DNA of 64,000 nucleotides from Streptomyces spinosisporus (GTDB lineage: Bacteria; Actinomycetota; Actinomycetes; Streptomycetales; Streptomycetaceae). A program made the translations under genes and the position numbers. Under the pieces are notes generated by a model. It worked only from the letters and a program-made list of their open reading frames with translations, was not told where the DNA came from and did no database searches. Shown in pieces: positions 27,021-33,566 of the stretch (its first letter is position 1; each line of letters opens with the position of its first letter). Location of the stretch: NCBI RefSeq assembly GCF_022698145.1, contig NZ_JALDAX010000002.1, positions 310,001 through 374,000 of the forward strand. The letters are read 5' to 3'.

Positions 27021-28433
27021 ATGACGGACCTCGAACTCACCGGACTGACCGCCGTACGACTCGTCGAGGGCTACCGCAAGGGCGAGTTCAGTCCGGAGGA
27101 GGCGACGCGGGCCGCGCTGGAACGGGCCGACCGGATCCAGCCGGATGTGAACGCCTTCGTGCGGCTGCTGGCCGACGAGGCGCTGACGCAGGCCCGGGAG
27201 TCGACGGAGCGCTGGCGGCGCGGTGCGCCGCTGGGACCGGTCGACGGGGTCCCCACGACGGTCAAGGACATCCTGCTGCTGCGCGGCGCGCCCACGCTCA
27301 AGGGCTCGAAGACGATCTCCGAGAACGGCCGCTGGGACGAGGACGCCCCCTCGGTCGCCCGGCTGCGCGAGCAGGGCGCCGTCTTCCTCGGCAAGACCAC
27401 GACCCCGGAGTTCGGCTGGAAGGGCGTCACGGACTCGCCGCAGTCCGGGGTGACCCGCAATCCGTACGACCCGACGCGCACCGCGGGCGGCTCCAGCGGG
27501 GGCGCGGCGGCGGCCGTGGCGCTGGGTGCGGGCCCGCTCGCGCTCGGCACGGACGGCGGCGGCAGCGTCCGTATCCCGGCCGCCTTCTGCGGCATCTTCG
27601 CGCTGAAGCCGACGTACGGCCGGGTGCCGCTCTATCCGGCGAGCGCGTTCGGGACGCTCGCGCACGTCGGCCCGATGACCCGGGACGCTGCGGACGCGGC
27701 GCTGCTGCTCGATGTGATCGCCGCGCCCGACAGCCGTGACTGGTCCGGGCTGCCCGCCGCCCCCGGATCCTTCACGACGGGCCTGTCCGGCGGGGTGAAG
27801 GGCCTGCGGGTCGCCTACTCGCCCTCGCTCGGCGGCCAGGTCGCGGTGCGTCCCGCGGTCGCCGCCGCGGTGCGGCGGGCGGTGGAGCGGCTGGCCGGGC
27901 TCGGCGCGTATGTGGAGGAAACCGACCCCGACTTCACCGACCCGGTGCAGGCCTTCCACACCCTGTGGTTTGCGGGGGCCGCCCGGGTGACCCAGCAACT
28001 CGGCGCGCACCAGCGCAAGTTGCTCGATCCGGGGTTGCGGGAGATCTGCGGGCAGGGCGCCCGTCGCTCCGCGCTCGACTATCTCGCCGCGGTGGACGTG
28101 CGCATGGAGCTCGGCCGCCGCATGGGCCGCTTCCACGACTCCTACGACCTGCTCGTCACGCCGACGCTGCCGATCACCGCGTTCGAGGCGGGCGAGGAGG
28201 TGCCGAAGGGCTCGGGGCACCGGCGCTGGACGGGATGGACGCCGTTCACGTACCCGTTCAACATGACCCAGCAGCCGGCGGCGACCGTGCCCGTGGGCAC
28301 CGACGGGGACGGACTGCCGATCGGTCTGCAGCTGGTGGCCGCCCGGCACCGGGACGATCTGGTGCTGCGGGCGGCCCACACGCTCTACGAAGCCGGCATC
28401 GGGGCGGCCGGCCTCACGCCCGCCGGAAGCTGA
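27021..28433 (+). CDS. Amidase-signature hydrolase
   Basis: A 470-residue cytoplasmic enzyme with a complete Ser-cisSer-Lys triad: K82 in PTTVKDILLL, S158 in TAGGSSGGAAA and nucleophile S182 in GGGSVRIPAAFCG. The 24-residue spacing between the two serines is the usual one. It hydrolyses an amide to an acid and ammonia; the substrate is unknown. The ribosome site is TGGAGGGCAG before ATG 27021. Its 3' end overlaps that of the convergent DUF3830 gene by 20 bases. In this cluster it may release the acid handled by the racemase-family enzymes or the 2-hydroxyacid dehydrogenase. Confidence 0.92.
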   Translation: MTDLELTGLTAVRLVEGYRKGEFSPEEATRAALERADRIQPDVNAFVRLLADEALTQARESTERWRRGAPLGPVDGVPTTVKDILLLRGAPTLKGSKTISENGRWDEDAPSVARLREQGAVFLGKTTTPEFGWKGVTDSPQSGVTRNPYDPTRTAGGSSGGAAAAVALGAGPLALGTDGGGSVRIPAAFCGIFALKPTYGRVPLYPASAFGTLAHVGPMTRDAADAALLLDVIAAPDSRDWSGLPAAPGSFTTGLSGGVKGLRVAYSPSLGGQVAVRPAVAAAVRRAVERLAGLGAYVEETDPDFTDPVQAFHTLWFAGAARVTQQLGAHQRKLLDPGLREICGQGARRSALDYLAAVDVRMELGRRMGRFHDSYDLLVTPTLPITAFEAGEEVPKGSGHRRWTGWTPFTYPFNMTQQPAATVPVGTDGDGLPIGLQLVAARHRDDLVLRAAHTLYEAGIGAAGLTPAGS

Positions 28434-28908
28434 GCGTCTCCCCCGCCGCCCCCGACCGCCACAAATCGTTGCAGCCCTCGGCCATCTCCGCGAGCCCCTC
28501 CACCACCTGACCCCAGACGATCCCGGGCACCCAGCCCACGTCGGCGTTCAGCAGGAGGTTGTTGCGCTCGTAGAACAGCGCGAGGTCGACGACCGTGGTG
28601 CCCGAGCGGACCTCGCGGTCGTAGCCGTAGGACTTGGTGCCGAGTTCCGTCCCCGCGAAGGAGAAATAGCAGAGGTCCCCGGGAATGGGCGTGACCGTCG
28701 GATTCTCCAGGGGCGGCTCCGCCTCCGCGAAAGGTGGGAAAAGGGCGTAGATCTCATTTCGGGCGTATTTTGCGTGATAGACGTCGCTGCCCAGTGGAAG
28801 GGCGTCCCACACAGCCGCGCAGGTGACGGGCGCGCGGTCGTCCAGCAGCCGCGCCGTGCAGGTGATTCCACGCTTGACCAGGGAGACTTCGATGTATCGA
28901 TCGGCCAT
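28414..28908 (-). CDS. DUF3830 (cyclophilin-like) protein
   Basis: A 164-residue protein with the DUF3830 pattern: LLDDRAPVTCAAVWDALPLG, then HAKYARNEIYALFPPF, PIPGDLCYFSFAG and YGYDREVRSGTTVVDLALFY. The fold expected is a small cyclophilin-like barrel; no activity is known. It starts at ATG 28908 (MADRYIEVSL) or ATG 28917 three codons upstream; neither has a Shine-Dalgarno sequence. Only 14-23 bases separate its start from that of the divergent ehuB-like gene. Family members recur next to amidase and amino-acid-type transporter genes, suggesting a shared substrate. Confidence 0.8.
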   Translation of the reverse strand: MADRYIEVSLVKRGITCTARLLDDRAPVTCAAVWDALPLGSDVYHAKYARNEIYALFPPFAEAEPPLENPTVTPIPGDLCYFSFAGTELGTKSYGYDREVRSGTTVVDLALFYERNNLLLNADVGWVPGIVWGQVVEGLAEMAEGCNDLWRSGAAGETLSFRRA

Positions 28909-28931
28909 GAAATCCATAGTGCATACATCGC
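28909..28931. promoter_or_regulatory. Very short divergent promoter region between DUF3830 and ehuB-like genes
   Basis: Only 23 bases separate the two start codons (14 if ATG 28917 is used). The sequence between them is AT-rich for this genome (CATAGTGCATACATCGCATG). No Shine-Dalgarno is seen on either side, so both messages may be leaderless, with -10-like TACATC (+) and TATGCA (-) inside the gap. Confidence 0.5.
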
Positions 28932-29861
28932 ATGAACTCGGGTAGCCGCGCCGCCATGGCTCCACCTTTTGGGAACGACAGACACACACCCGGGCCCTCC
29001 CGCCGAACGCTGCTCGCGGGGGTGGCGGCGCTCGGTGCGCTGGGCGCCGCCGGATGCAGTCGCGTGGCCACCGCTTCGACCAAGGAGGGCGGCGATCTTC
29101 TCGACCGGCTCAAGGCAGCCGGTGTCGTACGGCTGGGCATCGCCGGCGAGATCCCCTTCGGGTACATCGACAAGAACGGCGATCTGACCGGCGAGGCGCC
29201 GGAACTGGCCAAGGTCATCTTCAAGCGGCTCGGCGTGGACAAGGTGCAGCCCGTCCCGACGGAGTTCGGCTCGCTGATCCCGGGCCTGAACTCGCAGCAG
29301 TTCGACGTCGTGGCGGCGGGGATGTACGTCAACGCCGAGCGCTGTGAGCAGGTCATCTTCGCCGACCCCGACTACCAGATGCTCGACGCCTTCATCGTCC
29401 GCAAGGGCAATCCGAAGGGGCTGCACAACTACAAGGACATCGTCGCGAAGAAGGCGAAGTTCGCGACCGGCACGGGCTATGCGGAGATCCAGTACGCCGT
29501 CGACGCGGGGTACAAGGAGAGCGACATCCTGATCGTCCCGGACCAGGTCGCGGGGCTGAACGCCGTCGAGGCCGGACGCGTGGACGTCTTCGCCGGTACG
29601 GCGCTGACCGTCCGCGAGGTGGTCAAGAAGTCCGGCAAGACGGAGTCCACCAAGGCGTTCGCGCCCCTCGTCAAGGGCAAGCCGCACGTCGACGGCGGCG
29701 CCTTCGCCTTCCGGCCCACCGAGACCGGCCTGCGCGACGCCTTCAACGTCGAGCTGCGGAAGATGAAGAAGAGCGGGGAGCTCTTCCGCATCCTGAAGCC
29801 CTTCGGCTTCACCAAGGCCGAGATGACCGACCTCACCGCGAAGGAGCTGTGCGGCGGATGA
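28932..29861 (+). CDS. Polar amino-acid/ectoine-type ABC transporter binding lipoprotein (EhuB-like)
   Basis: A 309-residue lipoprotein of solute-binding family 3. The signal has a twin-arginine look (PSRRTLLAGVAAL) and a lipobox LGAAGC, so Cys near residue 38 should be lipidated. The ligand domain starts at VVRLGIAGEIPFGYIDKNGD, followed by EAPELAKVIFKRLGVDKV and AAGMYVNAERCEQV. The closest named type I recognise is EhuB of ectoine/hydroxyectoine uptake. No ectoine-hydrolase genes are seen here, so the ligand stays open. The start is ATG 28932, or ATG 28956 downstream. It is coupled to the permease by an ATGA overlap. Confidence 0.87.
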   Translation: MNSGSRAAMAPPFGNDRHTPGPSRRTLLAGVAALGALGAAGCSRVATASTKEGGDLLDRLKAAGVVRLGIAGEIPFGYIDKNGDLTGEAPELAKVIFKRLGVDKVQPVPTEFGSLIPGLNSQQFDVVAAGMYVNAERCEQVIFADPDYQMLDAFIVRKGNPKGLHNYKDIVAKKAKFATGTGYAEIQYAVDAGYKESDILIVPDQVAGLNAVEAGRVDVFAGTALTVREVVKKSGKTESTKAFAPLVKGKPHVDGGAFAFRPTETGLRDAFNVELRKMKKSGELFRILKPFGFTKAEMTDLTAKELCGG

Positions 29862-30574
29862 CCTCGGGACTGTGGGAACTCGTACTGCACGGCATCTGGG
29901 TCACGATCCAGCTGCTGGTCCTCAGCGGCCTGCTGGCCACGGCGGTCGCCTTCGGCATCGGCATCGCCCGCACCCACCGGCTGTGGATCGTCCGCTTCCT
30001 CGCGGGCCTCTACACCGAGATCTTCCGCGGGACCTCGGCGCTGATCATGATCTTCTGGGTGTTCTTCGTGCTGCCGATCGCCTTCGGCTGGCAGCTGGTC
30101 CCGCTGTGGGCCGGCACCCTCGCGCTCGGACTGACCTACGGTGCCTACGGCGCCGAGATCGTGCGCGGCGCGCTGAACTCCGTCGACCCGGCACAGCGCG
30201 AGGGCGGCATCGCCCTGAGCTTCACGCCGTGGCAGCGGATGCGGCTGGTCCTGCTGCCGCAGGCCGTGCCGGAGATGATCCCGCCCTTCTCCAACCTCCT
30301 GGTGGAGCTGCTGAAGGGCACCGCGCTGGTGTCGATCATGGGCATGGGCGATCTCGCCTTCAGCGCCAACCTGGTACGTCTCGCGCTGCAGCAGAGCGCG
30401 GAGATCTACACGTACGTCCTGCTGATCTACTTCGTCATCGCCTTCGTGCTCACGCGGGGGATGCGCGGCCTTGAACGCAAGCTCAAGGCGGGACTCGGAA
30501 AGCCGGTCGGGCGCACGCCCGAGCAGGAGCTGCGGCCCGAGCCGACGGGCGTGGGCGCGGGAGGTACCTCATGA
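29858..30574 (+). CDS. ABC transporter permease, EhuC-like
   Basis: A 238-residue polar amino-acid permease. ATG 29858 overlaps the upstream stop and has AAGGAG eleven bases before it; GTG 29849 sits too close to that site. About five membrane segments begin with LWELVLHGIWVTIQLLVLSG. The EAA-type loop QREGGIALSFTPWQRMRLV is near residue 115. It forms the channel with the next permease. The last four bases overlap the start of that gene. The C-terminal tail is charged and probably cytoplasmic. Confidence 0.9.
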   Translation: MTSGLWELVLHGIWVTIQLLVLSGLLATAVAFGIGIARTHRLWIVRFLAGLYTEIFRGTSALIMIFWVFFVLPIAFGWQLVPLWAGTLALGLTYGAYGAEIVRGALNSVDPAQREGGIALSFTPWQRMRLVLLPQAVPEMIPPFSNLLVELLKGTALVSIMGMGDLAFSANLVRLALQQSAEIYTYVLLIYFVIAFVLTRGMRGLERKLKAGLGKPVGRTPEQELRPEPTGVGAGGTS

Positions 30575-31221
30575 CCTGGGACTGGGGCGTTGTCGCCGAC
30601 TTCATGCCGAAGTTCTGGGACGGACTGCTGGTCACCCTGCAGATCCTGGCCCTCGGCTCGCTGATCTCGTTCGCGCTGGGTCTGGTGTGGGCGCTGCTGA
30701 TGCGGACGCCGACCCGTTTCGTGCGCTGGCCGGTCGGGGTGGTCACGGAGTTCATCCGCAACACTCCGCTGCTCGTCCAGCTTTTCTTCTTCTTCTACGT
30801 GCTGCCCGAGTGGGGCCTGACCTGGTCGGCGCTGACCACCGGTATCTGCGCGATCGGGCTGCACTACTCGACGTACACGATGCAGGTCTACCGGGCCGGT
30901 ATCGAGGCGGTCCCCGTCGGCCAGTGGGAGGCCGCGACGGCGCTGAACCTGCCGCTGCGGCACACCTGGACCGCGGTGATCCTGCCGCAGGCGATCCGCC
31001 GGGTGGTCCCGGCGCTCGGCAACTACGTCATCTCGATGCTCAAGGACACCCCGATCCTGATGACGATCACGGTCCTGGAGATGCTCGGCCAGGCGCGGCT
31101 GTTCTCGCAGCAGAACTTCCAGTTCACCGAGCCCCTGACGGTGATCGGCGTGGCCTTCATCGTCATCGCCTATCCGGCCTCCCTTCTCGTACGAGCCCTG
31201 GAGCGACGCCTTGTCCGCTGA
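30571..31221 (+). CDS. ABC transporter permease, EhuD-like
   Basis: A 216-residue second permease of the same importer, starting in an ATGA overlap. It opens with WDWGVVADFMPKFWDGLLVT and a first membrane segment, and the EAA loop is VGQWEAATALNLPLRHTWTA. The conserved ending AFIVIAYPASLLVRALERRL matches His/Glu/Gln-type permeases. It partners with the permease at 29858-30574. Its stop lies 11 bases inside the next gene, if that gene uses the TTG at 31211. Confidence 0.9.
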   Translation: MTWDWGVVADFMPKFWDGLLVTLQILALGSLISFALGLVWALLMRTPTRFVRWPVGVVTEFIRNTPLLVQLFFFFYVLPEWGLTWSALTTGICAIGLHYSTYTMQVYRAGIEAVPVGQWEAATALNLPLRHTWTAVILPQAIRRVVPALGNYVISMLKDTPILMTITVLEMLGQARLFSQQNFQFTEPLTVIGVAFIVIAYPASLLVRALERRLVR

Positions 31222-32008
31222 CACGCCCTTGATGAAAGAACCCGACGCCGACGCGAACCCGCCGGTGGACGGCGGCGAGCTGATCCGCTTCGACGACGTC
31301 ACCAAGCGGTTCGGGTCGAACACGGTGCTCGACCGGCTCAACTTCTCCGTCGACTCCGGCAAGCACGTCACCCTGATCGGACCGTCCGGCTCCGGCAAGA
31401 CGACGATCCTGCGGCTGCTGATGACCCTCACCAAGCCGGAGGAGGGCACGATCACGGTCGCCGGGGACCAGCTCTTCCCGGCCCCGGAGAAGCAGGTCCG
31501 TGAGGTCCGCAAGAAGATCGGGATGGTCTTCCAGCAGTTCAACCTGTTCCCGAACATGTCGGTGCTGCGCAACATCACCGAGGCCCCGGTCACCGTCCTC
31601 GGCATGTCCAAGGACGAGGCGGAGGCGCGGGCCCGCGAACTGCTGGAGATGGTGGGCCTCGCCGACAAGTGCGACGCCCGTCCGACCCAGCTCTCCGGTG
31701 GTCAGCAGCAGCGGGTGGCGATCGCGCGGGCGCTGGCGATGCGGCCGCAGGTGCTGCTGCTGGACGAGGTGACCTCCGCGCTCGACCCGGAGCTGGTCGC
31801 CGGTGTCCTCGACGTGCTGCGTGACATCGCCCGCAGCACGGACATCACGATGCTCTGTGTGACCCACGAGATGAACTTCGCTCGGGACATCTCGGACCAG
31901 GTGCTGATGTTCGATTCCGGGCGGGTCATCGAGTCGGGGTCGCCGGAGAAGATCTTCAGTGAGCCCGAGAACGACCGCACGCGAGAATTTCTCAGCGCGG
32001 TCCTCTGA
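31211..32008 (+). CDS. ABC transporter ATPase, EhuA-like
   Basis: A 265-residue ATPase energising the importer. Walker A is LIGPSGSGKTTILR, the Q-loop is VFQQFNLFPN, the signature is QLSGGQQQRVAIARAL, Walker B is VLLLDEVTSALDPE and the switch histidine is in LCVTHEMNFAR. All are intact. The start is a rare TTG at 31211, seven bases after GGAG and overlapping the permease gene; ATG 31232 is the alternative and lacks a ribosome site. A perfect hairpin ends the operon just downstream. Confidence 0.92.
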   Translation: MSADTPLMKEPDADANPPVDGGELIRFDDVTKRFGSNTVLDRLNFSVDSGKHVTLIGPSGSGKTTILRLLMTLTKPEEGTITVAGDQLFPAPEKQVREVRKKIGMVFQQFNLFPNMSVLRNITEAPVTVLGMSKDEAEARARELLEMVGLADKCDARPTQLSGGQQQRVAIARALAMRPQVLLLDEVTSALDPELVAGVLDVLRDIARSTDITMLCVTHEMNFARDISDQVLMFDSGRVIESGSPEKIFSEPENDRTREFLSAVL

Positions 32009-32021
32009 CGTGTCTCCGGCT

Positions 32022-32050
32022 TCGGAGGTTGAACGCGGTTCAACCTCCGA
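32022..32050 (+). terminator. Perfect 13-bp hairpin ending the EhuBCDA-like operon
   Basis: TCGGAGGTTGAAC (32022-32034) and GTTCAACCTCCGA (32038-32050) are perfectly complementary around a GCG loop. It lies 14 bases after the ATPase stop. There is no T-tract. Confidence 0.8.
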
Positions 32051-32069
32051 GGTCCGGGCGTCGGATCGT

Positions 32070-32142
32070 GCCGTTGGCATGTGCCAGAGTGCCTGCGCCG
32101 CTGTTGAGAGCGGTGCGACGGGGTTCGAATCTCGTCAACAGC
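32070..32142 (+). other. tRNA-like element (degenerate tRNA or minihelix)
   Basis: A 73-base stretch shows tRNA parts. GCCGTTG at 32070 can pair with CAACAGC at 32136-32142 except at one position. A T-arm-like hairpin ACGGG-GTTCGAAT-CTCGT has five pairs but an eight-base loop, one more than normal. CCGCT/AGCGG gives an anticodon-like stem with a six-base loop. GCTGTTGA (32100) also pairs perfectly with TCAACAGC (32135), giving a compact acceptor/T-arm minihelix. No usable anticodon or D-loop GG is evident. It is more likely a decayed tRNA or a structured RNA than an active tRNA. Confidence 0.45.
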
Positions 32143-32241
32143 CGCTCACAACAAGCCTCTTGGCCGTTATCGTGGAACCGGTTCTCTGTCCGGATTACGG
32201 CCCAGTAGTTGAGCGACCGAGCAAGCGCAGGGGGAAGCACC

Positions 32242-33000
32242 GTGGCGCTGAAGCACGAGCCGACCGCGCCGTACCACTCGGCTCAGGACGCCCTGCGCGT
32301 CCTGGAGGCCGTGGCGCGGCACACCACAGGTGTCACCGACACGGAGCTCGCCCGACTCACCGGACTCGCCCCGGAGCGGCTGACCACCCTCCTGCGGATG
32401 CTGCGCCGCGAGGGCTACGTCGAGCAGATCACCGACGGGGCGTACGTCACCGGTGACGCCCTCTCCCGGCTCGGGTCCGCGCAGGGGCGCGAGCAGGCGG
32501 TGCGCGAGAAGCTGCAGCGGACGCTGGACCGGCTGCGGGACTCGGTGGGCGCGGCGGTGTACCTCAGCCGGTATGTGGACGGCGAGGTCAGGATCGCCCA
32601 GTACGCGGACGGGCCCACGACCCCGGTGGTCAACGAGTGGGTGGACTTCCGCTCCTCGGCGCACGCCACCGCGATCGGCAAGAGCCTGCTCGGCCAGCTC
32701 GACCACAACGGCCGGCGCGACCACCTCTCCCGCCACAAGCTGGCGCGGCTCACCTCGCGGACCATCACCAGCGACAAGCTCCTGCTGTCCCGCCTGGAGA
32801 CCCAGCCGCCCACGGTGCCCCATCTCGACCTCCAGGAGTACGCGGTCGGCACGGTCTGCGCCGCCGTCCCGGTCAGCGCCGGCACCTCGGTCGGCTGCCT
32901 GGCCCTCTCCCTCCCCGTCGAACACGCCCACCGCCTGCGCCAGGCCGCCGACACCCTCAACCGCAACGCGACCCCGGTCCTGCTCTCCCTGGCGATCTAG
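32242..33000 (+). CDS. IclR-family transcriptional regulator (cluster regulator candidate)
   Basis: A 252-residue regulator starting at GTG 32242 behind AGGGGGAAG. The N-terminal winged helix spans about residues 10-75 (HSAQDALRVLEAVARHTTG, TDTELARLTGLAPERLTTLL). The C-terminal effector domain has HATAIGKSLLGQL and EYAVGTVCAAVPV, typical of IclR proteins. It follows the transporter operon after a terminator and the tRNA-like element. By position it is the likely local regulator of the amidase/racemase/transporter genes; the inducer is unknown. Confidence 0.88.
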   Translation: MALKHEPTAPYHSAQDALRVLEAVARHTTGVTDTELARLTGLAPERLTTLLRMLRREGYVEQITDGAYVTGDALSRLGSAQGREQAVREKLQRTLDRLRDSVGAAVYLSRYVDGEVRIAQYADGPTTPVVNEWVDFRSSAHATAIGKSLLGQLDHNGRRDHLSRHKLARLTSRTITSDKLLLSRLETQPPTVPHLDLQEYAVGTVCAAVPVSAGTSVGCLALSLPVEHAHRLRQAADTLNRNATPVLLSLAI

Positions 33001-33082
33001 CCGCAACCGGCCGGTGGTCAGAACCACCCCCACGGACCAGGTACTATTTTCCCCGTCGCCCCAACCGGGCGGCGAGAGTCAC

Positions 33083-33156
33083 GCGCCGCTAGCTCAGTTG
33101 GTTAGAGCAGCTGACTCTTAATCAGCGGGTCCGGGGTTCGAGTCCCTGGCGGCGCA
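33083..33156 (+). tRNA. tRNA-Lys (CTT), copy B
   Basis: The 74 nt are identical to copies A and C, with anticodon CTT in loop CTCTTAA. A -10-like TACTAT lies at about 33042, upstream of a GC-rich stretch. The gene is followed by the same hairpin as copy A, with a few base changes (GGCGAGGCATG...CTCGCTATCG). Confidence 0.97.
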
Positions 33157-33537
33157 CGATGACGATGGCGAGGCATGTTCGCGGAAAGCGCGAACCGGTC
33201 TCGCTATCGTCGTATTCTGCGCGGCTGCGCCGCGCACGGTGGGGGCTTCGCCACCCACACCCCCCTGCGAGGGTCGGCCCCCGCGTCGATGACGGGACCC
33301 TTCCTCGGCGCCCGGACCCCGCGCGGCTCGGCAGGGGCGGCTGGGGGTCTGGGGGTTATCCCCCAGAAAACGCAGCATCAGCGGGTCCGGGGTTCGAGTC
33401 CCTTGGCGGCGCACCATTTTGACAGAGGTCCCTCGCAGGCGCGGGGGGCCTTTGTCGTTGTCACCTCAGGCGTTGGTAGGTCTGTTCTCCGGGTGGGCGC
33501 CACCACAGTGGGTCGGTGCAGTGCAGGCCCTCTCGTC
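33157..33537. repeat. tRNA-Lys-linked repeat region B with a partial tRNA copy
   Basis: About 380 bases with no credible gene. The post-tRNA hairpin is at about 33160-33212. One cassette copy lies at 33219-33278 (GCGCGGCTGCGCCGCG then GTGGGGGCTTCGCCACCCAC). At 33377-33413 the last 36 bases of tRNA-Lys recur exactly except for one inserted T (CCCTTGGCGG). This relic is 220 bases after the tRNA end and in the same orientation, as an attachment-site duplication would be. Confidence 0.85.
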
Positions 33538-33566
33538 TTAGGTGCAGTGCAGGCCCTCTCGTCTTA
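33515..33566. repeat. Tandem 26-bp duplication at the 3' end of the AMP-ligase gene
   Basis: GGTGCAGTGCAGGCCCTCTC plus GTCTTA occurs at 33515-33540 and again, adjoining, at 33541-33566. The second copy encodes the last residues LRREGLHCT of the ligase on the minus strand. The TAA stop is created at the copy junction, because 26 is not a multiple of three. Confidence 0.9.

Noticed and set aside
32070..32142. Calling the tRNA-like element a functional tRNA
   Set aside because: The T-loop has eight bases, the anticodon-like loop six, and the D-loop lacks the usual GG, so a working tRNA is unlikely.
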